Below, piece after piece: positions 44,671-57,601 of a DNA stretch of 64,000 nt. The notes below the pieces were generated by a model that was given only the letters and a program-made list of their open reading frames with translations, was not told the DNA's origin and did no database searches. Made by a program: the position numbers and the translations under genes. Numbering within the stretch: position 1 is the first letter of the stretch; each line of letters starts with the position of its first letter. Origin of the DNA: Spizellomyces punctatus DAOM BR117 (lineage: Eukaryota; Chytridiomycota; Chytridiomycetes; Spizellomycetales; Spizellomycetaceae); the NCBI RefSeq assembly GCF_000182565.1, contig NW_015971537.1, positions 1,523,299 through 1,587,298 on the forward strand. Direction: 5' to 3'.

Positions 44671-47599
44671 CTAGATTCTATGTTTGCATTTTGTTTCTGC
44701 GTCTGTTATTTCCGAAAAAATCATGCGAATCTCCTGAAAGACCGCCGAAAAGGTCGGTCGATGACGCGACCGAGAAGGTAATGTCGGATACTACCAACAG
44801 GTCAGCCGTACCCCGAAAGCCAGCATCAACAACATGAGACGAATCTTACTTGAAGGCGCGGTATGCTTTGGATATTTCTGCCCGTAAACAAAGAATCGAT
44901 AATACCTGAGAGCAGGTAATGGGTTCGCAGTCTGCAGGCAAAGAGAAGGTCAAATTCTAGTGACAATTAGGTCTACACCGCCGCTAGTAATATCATACCT
45001 GCTCCAAAGATATCTATATTGGTAGAAGATGGAATCGAGTCCCAATGGGACGCTCTGTAATAGGAGCGTCATCCTGATATCACTCAACCTGCCGTCGATC
45101 AGAACTGTTCCTCCTCACCTTCATGGCCATGTACACACTTTTTGGCGAAGCGGCCACTTTCCTGCTCACTGCTTGTGATTGAAATACCAGTCTTTTCCAC
45201 CAAGCCTTTTTGCATATATAACTGGGCGAGCATACTTCAAACGTGATACCAGCTACAGCTCCACGTCAATATTCATGCAGACGTTGTTGACGCTTTAAAA
45301 ACAAACCTGGTAACCGCTTCGGATCCTTGAATCTTAGCATGATGGCAAATAAGGGGAAATGGTTTACCATCGCCAACATGATTTCGAAAACAGCTTGCAT
45401 TAGCACGATTGTCAGCCGGACCTAATAGAAAAAGGTTGCATTCTCAAACAAAGAGGCCATATCGACGCAGGAGTGTCCACACGTACCAGCGAGAAAAGGA
45501 TGTAATAAACCGCCACAGTTGGAAAAAGGAAGATGAGAAGGGTGAAAACAATGGTTCCTAGTAATAACTGGTCGAGACCATATTCCGCTGTGTCTATGCG
45601 GTTACGCAAAACGTTCTTCTTTTTGCCTAGATTAAACAAATAATGCTGAATAAGTCCCTCCGGCCTTTCTTGCGGGTATTCTGTTGGCAACCATATTCAC
45701 CTACCACGAAAGAGAATGAATAGCGATAAGATGCCTTTCACTTGCCAGTAGTAGATCTTTGAGGCAACAATATAGCACAGATGTAAATGCAAGGTGACAA
45801 GGGACAGAAGATCAGAGAGTAAAGATATTGGCATCGCTACGCCGAGGACTCCACACATTCCGATCACGTAGATGATCTCTGGAAGGAATTGACGTAGTAT
45901 GAAAATCCAGTCTAAGAAACAGCGGTGGCATTTTAGCAATCTCTGAGGAGAAGTATCAAAAGAAGTATGTGTGTACCGCTCCACAACACCATGAGCTCCA
46001 GAAACATTTCGCCCAAGAAGGAAGTGAGTTCACTGTTCAGCTTTAACCCGGCAGGTGCCCCCATCAGCCAGGAGATCATACTACGTGTAGTTCCGAGTGT
46101 GTACATCTTTGCGCATCTATCGTCAGTACTGCATAGCAGTTGGAAGGGAATCTTGCATAACTAACCGATATACCAGAGTCTATCAGTTGGGCAATGGCCT
46201 TCGAGTTTTCCATCAGGAAGGTCCCAAAAGCGACGCCAACAATAATGTCATTTGCAACGAGCCAGACAGTGTTGTAGAAACTAGCATTTGTTCGTTATAT
46301 GCTGGTACATGACCTGCAGTTAAGAGTGTTGAGGGCAACTCACCCAATATATCGCGCTTGAGCAAGTCTCGAAAGTTTTTGTGGAGAACGTCGCCAATTT
46401 ATATATTGCAACGGCCAGTAACACGCTTGCTGTAGTCGGAGATCCACCTGTTGTGCTTTAGCTCGACGATGAATATTGGATTGCGCTCCGCTCAGTACTC
46501 GGTGGGACTATGCCTCTAGATACCTGCAGCAGATAAGTCTTTCAGCGCAGTGCCTTGAAACAGCCACGCAGGAAACCTCGCATTAAGCATCCAGATAAGT
46601 AGGAATGCCGTAGCTCGTAGAATTGTGGTCACGAGTAAGATGAATCGTCCGATATACTGAGCAAATGGCGCGCGGAAAATTCGTGTACCAGCAGCCCAAA
46701 TAATTGACGCACGAGAAGGGTTGGCATGTAGGAGTCGGCTGAGTGCTCTCTCGAGGGAAAAACACAGATTGACCTGAATTCAAGAAGCTGGTCATTACTC
46801 TTACTCCGGACTAGCCCACATCTGTGTACGCGATCATATTCGATGATGCAAACCTGGTGCAGCAAGATCTCTAAACACTCCACACGTCCACTCGACCTTT
46901 CCTCCACAAAGAGTGACTGTATCTGCTGCGACAACTTACGACCGGTCCGCGGTATTACTGACGGTGGTGCCGTGTTTATTTCCACTTCCGTCTTGACAGA
47001 TGTAAGCTCGTCTCGGACGGTGGTGAGATCCAGAATCAATGGATGGAGGGAATAATATTGCAATGCTCTGGCATTGGGACGGGCGAAGTATATTATGTGG
47101 ACAGTGGTGTCCTTTAAACATTCACGGTCTTGATAGCAGTAGCTTGAGAATGTGGACGGGTCAACACTAGGCATCCAGAAAGCGCCAGAGATACGAGATG
47201 AGGGTACCTGGGGAAGGGTATTCCGTCACTATTCATTCTTACGATAACCAGGACATGCCCTAATAATGAATGATCGAAATCTACGCATCCGTTGGTCAAT
47301 GGTGATATATTCTGGCCACCCAATTTGCGGGCCAAGTTCTTACTTGACAGCAGATTTTCTACATCCTCACGTCTCACATCTATGCCCCATCCACATAGTC
47401 CAATCAACTTGGGTGGTATTTCCCTGCTGGCTTGTTTTGCAATATAGCTCTTCAAAGTTTCTTTCAGAGTTGGTGGGAATACTGTTGAGACACAGAGGGA
47501 AGACGAGCCGGTTGACCACCCCACCAAGTATCCGATTCCCTTTGGGGTGATATGTGCGCACTTTTGAAGATCGTCAGGCCAGAATAGCTTGACGAGCAT
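44671..47599 (-). CDS. GPI1: GPI1/PIG-Q, subunit of GPI N-acetylglucosaminyltransferase
   Basis: PIG-Q stabilises the ER complex that starts GPI-anchor synthesis. The start MLVKLFWPDDLQKCAHI and GIGYLVGWSTGSSSLCV match the family N-terminus (FWPxDL, GWxxG). The membrane core has LLSDLLSLVTLHLHLCYIVA, YWQVKGILSLFILFRGK, KKNVLRNRIDTAEYGLDQLL, LGTIVFTLLIFLFPTVAVYY and, after an intron, VNHFPLFAIMLRFKDPKRLP. The C-terminal part needs three more junctions and gives ITFESVPLGLDSIFYQYRYL, WSRLRTHYLLSGIIDSLFTG and IQSIPRLQ, as in fungal Gpi1. A final strong intron (GTAAGA to TCTTTCAG) places the stop at 44671; read-through would stop at 44826. The upstream frame start at 47620 is GTG, so 47599 is chosen. 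Confidence 0.85.
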
Positions 47600-48051
47600 G
47601 CTTGTTTTGGTACGCTTCACGCGAGAATCACGACCATGTGCTCCGCCCTTTTGGGACTTGCTTCAACTTTTGCTTCGCGGGACTTGGGTAGGAATTTGGT
47701 TCCTGGGGAGCCACGCATGTATATCAGCTCATCACGCTGTAAGTGAGAGCGATGTGTTTTGCTACCTTCCCTTCTGCTTCTCGTGCCGCAATTCTATCCA
47801 ACCACAAAACGATTGCAACAAAAATAATAAACCACCAAGTGATGCTCAGCAGTGATGAATTGTCGTACATTTGTCAAAACGAGTATTTAAGTATTATTGA
47901 TGAATAGTCTAGATGCAGATTGTGAATGCCATCCTTGCTGACAGCGATCTACAAAGTTCAAAGGCTTGTCTCGCAACGCGTCCAAACTCCACCTGGCCCC
48001 ACCAAGCCTTTCAACCAGGAATGCTACGAGTCTATAGGCCACCATTGCAGG
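47600..48051. other. Intergenic spacer upstream of GPI1
   Basis: This 452-base stretch lies between the GPI1 start and the DCTN6 stop. It should hold the GPI1 promoter. No TATA box, repeat or RNA was recognised, and open frames here look like chance. Confidence 0.4.
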
Positions 48052-48759
48052 TCAGCCAGTATTCATAAGATGATGGTATTTGGGTAACACCTTGTTATAT
48101 ATAAAGTCAATACCAAATATGATATCCTTGGCCACAAAGCAAACACAGTTACCTCCCGCAAATACTCCAAATGTCTTGAATGCAAGTTGGCCTGCAACCT
48201 ATTTGATTTGGTTTGAGTTCTGGCCGTATGACTTTCTCCAAATATCACAGTATCATTCGGTACGATCTGGTTTGGCCGTGTATGGCATTTTGCACCGATC
48301 ACAGAGTTATCGCCTAATGTTGTTCCGACGGATACGTATGCTCGCGCTTCGATTGTGCAGCCGCTTCCGACAGATGAGCCTTCGAATGCTGGTTATCGTT
48401 CAGGATGCTGCACATCATGATGAATATATTGAAAGTTCAAAGCAGAGTTGACATACTGCATCCAATTTGAAATACGTTCTCGTCACCAATCACCATCTTT
48501 TGTCTTCCCCTGTGCAATGAACGGATCCCAATTCAGTATCTCCTCATGGCCTCAAACCGGACATTGGGCAACAGTAGGACCTGTTGACTATGATAGCACT
48601 CTCCTCAACAATGTTTCCCCGGCCAAATACAATTTCTCCTCCTCCTTCGCTTCTTATCACACATTTAGGATGAATAACATTGTCTGGACCGAACGTTATG
48701 GGACCCTCTAGAATGGCATCTTCACAAATGACGGTGCTAGCTGGCGACGAGATGGACAT
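48052..48759 (-). CDS. DCTN6: DCTN6, dynactin p27 subunit
   Basis: p27 is a left-handed beta-helix subunit of the pointed-end complex of dynactin. The start MSISSPASTVICEDAILEGP leads to ITFGPDNVIHPKCVIRSEGG, IVFGRGNIVEESAIIVNRS and, downstream, ARAYVSVGTTLGDNSVIGAK. The tail PNQIVPNDTVIFGESHTART and HLEYLREVLPKYHHLMNTG matches animal p27, which ends LxxILPNYHHL. The last junction (LEYLRE|VLPKYHHL) restores this ending. About five exons. It shares a 137-base divergent promoter with TRAPPC2. Confidence 0.9.
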
Positions 48760-48896
48760 GAGGAATCATGAAGGTGTGGGTTGAACGAATCAGAAAGTCA
48801 AAGAGGCGAGGCGGTTGAACGACGCGTCCTGATCGCGTCTCATAAACTGAGTTTCCTCGTTCTCCACCTGCCAACGTCCAAACGAGTCCTAGGGCA

Positions 48897-49556
48897 ATGG
48901 CTTCCAACTCTTACTTTGTCATAATTGGAACACGAGACAACCCACTGTACGAAGCCGAATGGGGTCCACAAGCGCGGGGTGAAGGTGGAAAGAAAGAGGA
49001 GCATAAGCATTTGAATCAGTTCATTGTCCATGCGGCACTGGATGTTGTGGACGACTTGATGTGGGGAACGAACTCCATGTGAGTCTTTACAGGACCACTG
49101 ACGATGAACTTTACCGTGGTGTTGTGGAGAGTACTGTTTGCTAATGTGAACCCTGCCCATGAATAGGTACCTTAAAGTGGTAGACAAGTTCAACGAATGG
49201 TACATTTCGGCGTATATAACAGCGAGTGGTGCGTACGGCGCATGTTGTCCAACTTCTCCGATGGCCGGTTATATGGATAAAACGTATTCGGTTCCTTGTA
49301 CTTGGTCATGATGGCAGGTGTCCGTTTCATGCTCTTACACGATGCAGCAAACACGGACGGAATACGCAATTTCTTTCAAGATACCCACGAACTTTACATC
49401 AAGGTATACGATTGGTCTAATCTGTTGCGTAAAGTAGAGGAGCTGAACTGATCTCCTACCTAGACACTCTTAAATCCCTTTACCGAAATTAACGCACCAA
49501 TAACATCGGCATCGTTCGATACAAAAGTCCGAGCTTTGGCGCGGAAATGGCTGTAA
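48897..49556 (+). CDS. TRAPPC2: TRAPPC2/Trs20 (sedlin), TRAPP tethering complex subunit
   Basis: Sedlin is a longin-fold subunit of TRAPP, which tethers vesicles and activates Rab1. Four exons give MASNSYFVIIGTRDNPLYEA, HLNQFIVHAALDVVDDLMWG, YLKVVDKFNEWYISAYITAS, VRFMLLHDAANTDGIRNFFQ and DTHELYIK joined to TLLNPFTEINAPITSASFDT. It ends LARKWL. Alignment with human sedlin is continuous, and all splice phases agree. Confidence 0.96.
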
Positions 49557-49607
49557 ATATCATACCCATTACTTTAATATCCATATCAAAGCTGCAAAGG
49601 TTGTTTT

Positions 49608-51228
49608 TCATAACTGTATTGTAAACATGCCACCTCGTCCATCCCTCATTGTTCCTTCCTGCGCCTTCAACCCAACTCTATGCAAATAATCCCGTATCGC
49701 TGGTAATACTTTAGCCTTCTGTCCACGACTGTGATGGCCTGTTCCCGTCACCGCTACTACATGTCCTCTGAAATGCTCTCTTCGCAGCTTTCCAATCGTA
49801 ACTTCAAGCATCTCCACAGCTTCTGTTGGATGGAGACCGTGTAAGTCGATCATATGGCCTGTAGTATCTGAATTTGTCCCCGCTTTGTTACGCTCTTCAA
49901 AGATGCGCACACCAGCTTGTCGATGGAGTTCTTGGACGCGTTCGTTGAGACGGTGTGCACCGAGGGAAAAGGCTTTTGCAGCGGCCTTGTTGCCGGAAAG
50001 GTAGGCTTCGGTGGCTCTATAGGAAAAGTGATGAGGATGGCACCATCTGTCAGGTTTAAAACTTCTTTCCATACCTTTGAAACAGTTTATTTCGTTGTAT
50101 GGCGGCGTCAATTGCTTCCTGTCTATATCGTGCATACATGGCAGCAAGTGTATCACCCGTTGACACCCACTTTGCTTCCACCAATTTTGTCGACCTACGA
50201 TGAGATGTCATAGGATTCTGTGCAGACTGTTTTGCTGCCACAATAGCAGGTTGGACAGCAGGCTTTTTCTTGGCGACGTCCACAAACTTTTGGGTCGGTC
50301 CCCAAAAATCGATTTTGGGCGCTTTTTTGGAAGCCGACGGTGTCAGCGCGGGAAAATCTTCACCGCCCAATGATTGCCGTGGGCTTCCGGTCGAAGTTTG
50401 AGCAGTCTGAGCAGTCATGGACTCGATCCTTTGCACCAGTTCATTCCCATGTGTAAATAGGCACTGGTCCCCTTTCATACACGTTCCGCTCAACCAGAAT
50501 TTGCACACCATTGCCTCCGGGTCATGACTAAACCAACAATCACTTCGCAGACATCGCCCTGCTAGGAAATGTCTGCAAACTTGCTTGCCGGGCTGGGTAA
50601 ATGGCTGTACGATCGAATTGCCGGTACCCTCTGATTGTGTCGGTAGTGGGGAGGAAGAAGGAGCGGGCGCTGGTGGTCGAAGAATAGCTTCAACAGTTTT
50701 TTCGACGCTATATCCATTTGCAGCCAGCATATTCTGAATCTCATCAACGGGCAGATCCATGAATACCGATTGGAGGATTTCTTCTGGAGAAAAAGAATTG
50801 TATCCCTCCGACTCTTCATAGTCCAAATATGCAGCATCCCCATCTTCGCCAATATCATCAGTATCACTCGTGTCCAATCGCTGAAAGCTCACTTCCAACT
50901 CGGACCATCCACCGCCCAAGGGAGTAAATTCGGGTGCATCGACTTTGAAAACAGATTTCGTTGCTGCTTTCTTGGGGAGTGAGGTAGGTGCTGGTGGTTC
51001 AAGGGGTATATCATCTTCAATCAAACTATCCACTCCACGCATCTCGAAAGTGTCCAAGACATCCCGCACGAACTTCTCGGCGGGTTTTGGTCCCAAGATT
51101 TCTTCCGAAATTCCCAAAAGTGCTTCGCATTTTTCTACAGCGTCCAAAGGACCCTGAAGAATGTTTTTGACATATGGCTCGTAGGAATAGGGAAGCCGGT
51201 TCTGAGCCAACAGATTTCGCAGCCACAT
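49608..51228 (-). CDS. CUE, tandem CCCH zinc finger and Smr domain protein with PAM2-like motif
   Basis: Two exons encode about 520 residues. After a helical N-terminus (YVKNILQGPLDAVEKCEALL) comes a PAM2-like motif, KVDAPEFTPLG, of the kind that binds the MLLE domain of poly(A)-binding protein. An acidic region and a CUE domain (PEEILQSVFMDLPVDEIQNM) follow. Two CCCH fingers come next (VCRHFLAGRCLRSDCWFSHD, VCKFWLSGTCMKGDQCLFTH). The second exon carries a helical DUF1771-type stretch and an Smr domain (MIDLHGLHPTEAVEMLEVTI, HVVAVTGTGHHSRGQKAKVL). It ends MFTIQL. Smr domains can be endonucleases, as in no-go decay factors (Cue2/N4BP2). The combination suggests an mRNA-surveillance nuclease recruited to poly(A) mRNPs (inference). 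The start 51228 is the first ATG. Confidence 0.85.
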
Positions 51229-51655
51229 TCCCCTCCCGTTCAATGGTTTGAATTACAATGCAGTTTGCCCATTCTCCAGAAACCCCAGGACAAACGTCAA
51301 ATCGCGTTCATCACGTGATCTATCCGTTAGTAAGCCTCTGGTAATTCCAGATTAAAAGCACATGCAACAAGAAAAAGCCTTTGGCACACGGCCCTAAACT
51401 GCATTGCCTGCGAATCCTAGATGCAAGAAAGACCAGCTTCATTTAGCTCAAGTCGTAGTTGCAACTATTCATTCATCAGATTGGAACTGGTTCCTGGTAG
51501 GTCAACGAGTATAAACAAACCATATCATACAATTGAACGACGAGGGGCGTAGTTCGCACACTTTTGCACACAAATAATCTCCCCCAAAACGACAATTACG
51601 CGTACACACACATCAACTCGCACTTCTATCCACACCTCGAATGTTTGATACAGTT
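51229..51655. promoter_or_regulatory. Promoter region of the CUE/CCCH/Smr gene
   Basis: This 427-base spacer runs to the CCT6 stop. It contains a TCACGTGA palindrome at 51311-51318, about 85 bases upstream of the ATG. No ORF is supported. Confidence 0.4.
51311..51318. promoter_or_regulatory. TCACGTGA palindrome upstream of the CUE/CCCH/Smr gene
   Basis: A perfect palindrome, at a distance similar to those upstream of CENP-I and UXT. Confidence 0.4.
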
Positions 51656-53873
51656 CTACTCTACATTCGACTGCTTCAAGCTAGACCGACCCGCCCTCAT
51701 CATTTCATCCACTAGCAAGAAGTTACTTGCAATGACGGCACTAACAACAAGACGCTCTTGGTTAATTATGTTCCTTCAAGGCAAAGGATCAAGCTAGAAG
51801 CAGATGGAACGCTAATCCTTACCATGAGTGCAGCATGTGACGGTGAACGCGGTAGTTGTCCCAGATACCCTCAGCTACAGGATCCAAAGTCTCACCAGTT
51901 GTAAGATCAATTCCCACAATGTGACCAGCGGCATATTCCTCCTATTGGCAGTACCTAGCGTTAAACCCTGATTGATTATTATCCACACACTCATACTCAC
52001 CTGGAGGGCTACAAGAACATCTTGCACGTCAAATCCTCCATTCTGGGCTAGCACCTTGGGAATAATCAACATTGCATCCGCAAACGCTTGGACACCCATC
52101 TTGGGCCGACCTTTCACGCTGTCCTTGAACTTCATCAAGTGCGCATGCAGCGCAATCTGGAACGCACCAGCGCCAGGAACAAGATGCTCGTCCTCAATCG
52201 CGTTTTTCACGGCACGCAGACCGTCCCGAATAGCGTCATTAATTTGAAGGAGTGTATGGGCGTTGGGACCTGGATGGGAAAAACGGAAGGTTAAGTGATG
52301 AAAATCAAATGCTCATACATCAAAAATAACTAACCAGTCATCAAAATAGTGACTGATCGTGGGTTCTGCACTTCCTCTACAAAGGTGAACTTTTCCTCTC
52401 CCAACACGTGTTCGTACACAAGGCCGGCATGACCCAAGATGTCTGGGGTCAGGTCGTCTACAGAGTTTTGAGCAATACCCCCGCAGCACAGTTGAAGCCT
52501 AAAGTCCCGTTTGTAAGCAAGGCGCAGTAAACTACTGGGCAAGCAATCGAAAGATGCTACCTTTCCATGTTCCTTCGCTTAGCACGACGCAACGCCATAA
52601 TGCCATTTTTCGCCAATACGTCCAGAGACAAGGGATCGATACCCTTCTGGTTGATGACGATGAAGCCCTTCTTGTTCCCGTCGCATACTTGCTTCTTCAG
52701 CTCCACAACCTTTGCCAGTTTTTGGTCCACAAATCTCCTCTCGGATTCTACCAACTTCTCTCTTTGTTCAGCGCTACTGTAGAAGAACCCAGAATTGATT
52801 TCACTAGACAATGACATTGTCACGGGTGAGATCAATAAAATTTCCAGACGTTCGACCATGGAAAAAAATAGACGGTACCTCTTCTCGTACTCCAGTGACA
52901 CGTTCAAGGTCAACACAAAGGCGTCCTCAACCCGCTTTGGCATGTCTGGATGCCGTGCACCATGGTCTAATACCAGACCCTTCACTAATCTAGTGTCCGT
53001 GTCGCTCTTGTGCATCATCTTCATGATCTCAACCATGTGGAGATCAATTGGCTCGCCTTCCTTACGAATGCAGAGTACCGCGTCGACAACCGCTTCCATC
53101 AAAGCATCAGCCAGTTCTTGGCGAACTTTGGTCCGTAGAGACGTCCGTGCAACGTTCAGCAATGTTTCACGATCAATTTCCTGCTTAATCTTAAACTTCT
53201 CCAAAAACTGTTGGGAAATACAGCCGTCAAGATCAGGCAAAAATTCCGAATGCTCATTTTGGAGTAGAAGTTACCTCAAGAGCTTCTTTCTTGGCAATAT
53301 CAAATCCTTCAGTGATCACACGTGGATGCAATCCCTCAGCGATGAACCTCTCGGCTTGCTTCAAAAGTTCGGCAATAAGCAATACATTGGAAGTTGTTCC
53401 ATCACCGGTAACATCATCTTGCGCCGTAGCGGCCCGAGCAATCATCGCTGCCGTGGGATTCTGGATTTGCTGTTTACGCGGACTTCAGGTTTAGTGATTT
53501 GAGCGATGCACCACGCGATCTCTTGTAACTTACCATTTCCGTGAGGAGCACCTTACCATCCTTGGTGAGCTTAATATCACCCGCACCACCCACAAGCCTA
53601 ACAAAGACACGGTTATTGATCGCGTCGCAAACGTCTGCGCAGACATAGATCACAAGTCCTCACATCTTCTGAGTACCCTTCGGCCCCAAGTTGCTCCTCA
53701 ATACATCCTGCAGACCTCCCGCGGCAGTGATGTTAATGCTGAGGGCCTGCCCTTGGCGAGCCACCTCGGCTTTTGGGTTAGCAAGCTGTATTGCTGATGA
53801 CGACCTAACATGAACCGCGGTATCAGATGTGATTGCCATTACGTGTCAGCTACCGTGTCGAGCGATCTTACAT
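51656..53873 (-). CDS. CCT6: CCT6, zeta subunit of the TRiC/CCT chaperonin
   Basis: CCT6 is one of eight paralogues in the cytosolic chaperonin for actin, tubulin and others. The start codon is split: AT at 53872-53873, a 67-base intron (53805-53871), then G opening [20 protein letters not shown]. No in-frame ATG exists in exon 2, so the split is required. Landmarks are [20 protein letters not shown], the ATPase motif [60 protein letters not shown], the paralogue-typical [39 protein letters not shown] and a last exon [20 protein letters not shown]. About nine exons. The ATPase residues are intact. Confidence 0.95.
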
Positions 53874-54177
53874 GGTGGCTAATAGAGTTACAGGGGACTG
53901 CAAAAGAGAAGAACACCAAGCTAAAATACAAGGAAGGACGATGTGCCAGGGATGGAATTCACGGGGGAATGAGCGAGGTGGTGGTCTCCCAGTTCTTTCT
54001 TGTGCAAGGTTTCGGACACGCCAGACATTGCATTTTCGATTGGACTCCTGGCCTTGGACGCGTTTATTACCATGGCAACCAAATTACTAAGCCATCTGGA
54101 CGACATCTTGTTTCGCTGACAAAACTTGCAACTTATAAAGAGTTTTGAAGCGTCCTAGCAAAGACAACGTTTGAACC
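53874..54177. promoter_or_regulatory. Divergent promoter region of CCT6 and CWC24
   Basis: A 304-base stretch between two start codons. A CT-rich tract lies just upstream of the CCT6 ATG. Frames through it are unsupported. Confidence 0.35.
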
Positions 54178-55240
<1,063 letters not shown>

Positions 55241-55598
55241 TTTGTAATAACCGGCAGTTTTGTATTTATTTATATTTTTAATCCTGTACATAGTTGCGAT
55301 ACTTTTCATATCCAGTCGTTGTATTAACCTCCTGCGCAGACCCCAGTTGTCTCCCCTTGCACACCACGTGGTTTGATGCGCCTCATTTCCGCCAGGCGGG
55401 CGGCTGAGACGTTTCACATGTCACGTGTTATAGCTTTTGTTGTTGTCCTTTGACTGTGGCTCGCCCCAAAGGTTGAAGGCTATTTTCTTTTGCCACCTGC
55501 AAGCAGTAAACGGGACGCAAGGATTTGGTGCTGACGACGAGGTTGATTATCGTTCGGCGGAACGGTCCGCGCTCTCCTTGTCTTTTTATACGACGCAA
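55241..55598. promoter_or_regulatory. Promoter region of the Ert1/AcuM-like gene
   Basis: This 358-base spacer holds a CCACGTGG at 55364-55371, a TCACGTG at 55421-55427 and a possible weak TATA (TTTTTATA, near 55583). The upstream part of the open frame (55437-55598) has no ATG in frame and is taken as leader. Confidence 0.45.
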
Positions 55599-57601
55599 AT
55601 GGACGGCATTGCAACTGAACAAGCACCTCAACAAACAACAAACACAACCTTATCGCACAATACAGCCAACAACCCTCCAAGTGTATCCCAAACCCTTACG
55701 CTTTCCCACCTCGCGGCTCCTACGGCTGCTTTCGTTCACCTCGTCGCTGCTGCTGCCGCTGCAGCGTCAGTTCACAACTCTACTTTGACAACGCAACAGC
55801 AGCAAGCACTTACCAACCCGCAAACGGACCCGCATCCTGCAAAAATTCACGACACGATGGTTACAACACCTGGGATTGTTCATCCGCTACAAATCGGCGC
55901 TCTTGCACATTTGCAACATCAACAGCCGTCCTCAGCAAATACATCAGGAATGTCTGCACTGCAGCAGCAACAGCAACAACAGCACCTTACTGAGCCGAAA
56001 CAAGAACCTGATGCTAATTCGGACGGAGGAGTGAACGCAAATGCAAAAGGAAATAAGAAGCGAAAAGGCGCATTAAACAAGCGAAAAGTTTCGCATGCAT
56101 GTGTTTACTGCAGACGAAGCCACATGACTTGCGGTGAGTCCTGGGATGCGCACACGAGAATGACGTTGGCTCTCTGCGCGAAACTAAATTTTGGTTATTT
56201 AAGACGACGGTCGACCTTGTCAGCGTTGCATCAAACGAAAGATTGCCCACTTGTGTCATGACGATTACAAAACCAATGCTACGCGGACCAACAGACGTCG
56301 TTCAGTCCAACCGCCAAGTTCCGTTATTGTCACATCTCCTCCCTCAACCGCAGCCATCCACGAGTCCTCTGATTCCTCTTCACCCGCTTCTACCCCGCCT
56401 CCTCCTATATCCGCCCCGATAATGACCGCAACCACTTCACAACCGCAACAGACAGCCTCTTTATCAATGTTGGATCCTGGCCTAGCGGAAGATCTGGTCG
56501 GCTTACCATCGGATCGGGACTTGACAGCTACGGTCGCAAATGCTTTAGCTACCCTTGACCCAGTAACTATGGCACCGGCATCTACATCTGCGCTCGCCTT
56601 GGATACTGCTTTTACATTTGCGAGCATGTCGGCATTCCCTCCTGTTTTTGCTAGCGAAAGCATGGGGCACGAATTTGCCATTATCTCGGACTTTCTTGCA
56701 AGTTGGGATGGGACGTTTGATGGTACTCTTGATCCTTCTCTTGTTGACATGGATTTGGTTGATATGTCTGCACCAGGAAGTGGTTATGCAACGCCATTGG
56801 GAGCTGCGTCGTCAACTACATCTCAAGAGTCACTTTTAAATGGGACGAAACTGAGCAGCGCTGAGCGATTCATTCTCACGGCTGCTGACCCGAAAGACGG
56901 ACCATCCGAAGACCGTCTTCGGTCGGTCATTAGTGCAAAGATTGAGGCTGGACTTCTCAAGCCCTACAACTATGTCAATGGGTACACTCGCCTTCAAAAG
57001 TGGATGGACTCTCACATGCCCGCCCCTTCCCGTCAGCGAATTCTCAATGTGATGGGGATATTCAGACCTATGTTTCGTTCCGTCGCGCAATCTCTCACCG
57101 ATTACGATCTGGTTTTGGTGGAAGAATCTTTTGAGCGTTTACTCCTCGAGTACGACCGCGTCTTTTCGTCAATGGGAATACCGGCATGCTTGTGGAGGCG
57201 TACAGGCGAGATATGGAAGTCCAATAAGGAATTTGCCTCTTTGGTTGGAATTCCGATTGAGCAACTACGAGAGGGCAAAACGTGTATATATGAGTTGATG
57301 AACGAAGACAGTGCTGTGAATTATTGGGAAAAATACGGCAATATCGCTTTCGATGCTGGACAAAAGGCGGTTTTGACGAGTTGTGTTTTGAGGAATCCGG
57401 CGGATGATCCGGCGCCGGATGGAGACGGACTAGTGCGACATAAGGGGAAGGAAGTTCAATGTTGTTTCAGCTTTACAATTCGACGAGATCGGTATAATAT
57501 TCCATTACTGGTAATTACAGATTGTTGTAGTTGGAGGAGACCATATGTATTTTCTAACCTTGCCTCATTAGATTGCTGGAAACTTTCTCATTGCGTCATA
57601 G
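55599..57601 (+). CDS. Zn2Cys6 transcription factor with PAS-like domain, Ert1/AcuM type
   Basis: This family regulates gluconeogenesis and the switch to non-fermentable carbon in fungi. A Gln/Ala/Thr-rich N-terminus with a poly-Gln run precedes a basic patch (GNKKRKGALNKRKVSHACVY). The binuclear cluster is then rebuilt across an intron: CVYCRRSHMTC joined to DDGRPCQRCIKRKIAHLCHD. The cysteine spacing and the YCRRSHMTCD, RPCQRCIKR wording are characteristic of Ert1, Rds2 and AcuK/AcuM. A Ser/Pro/Thr-rich linker follows, then a PAS-like region (RVFSSMGIPACLWRRTGEIW, SLVGIPIEQLREGKTCIYEL) and the last exon ending IPLLIAGNFLIAS. The second intron is needed for that family-like ending. The specific paralogue cannot be named. 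Confidence 0.88.

Noticed and set aside
44655-44837. Plus-strand ORF downstream of PCNA (60 codons)
   Set aside because: It overlaps the 3' exons of GPI1 on the other strand, whose rebuilt C-terminus matches the family; the ORF has no independent support.
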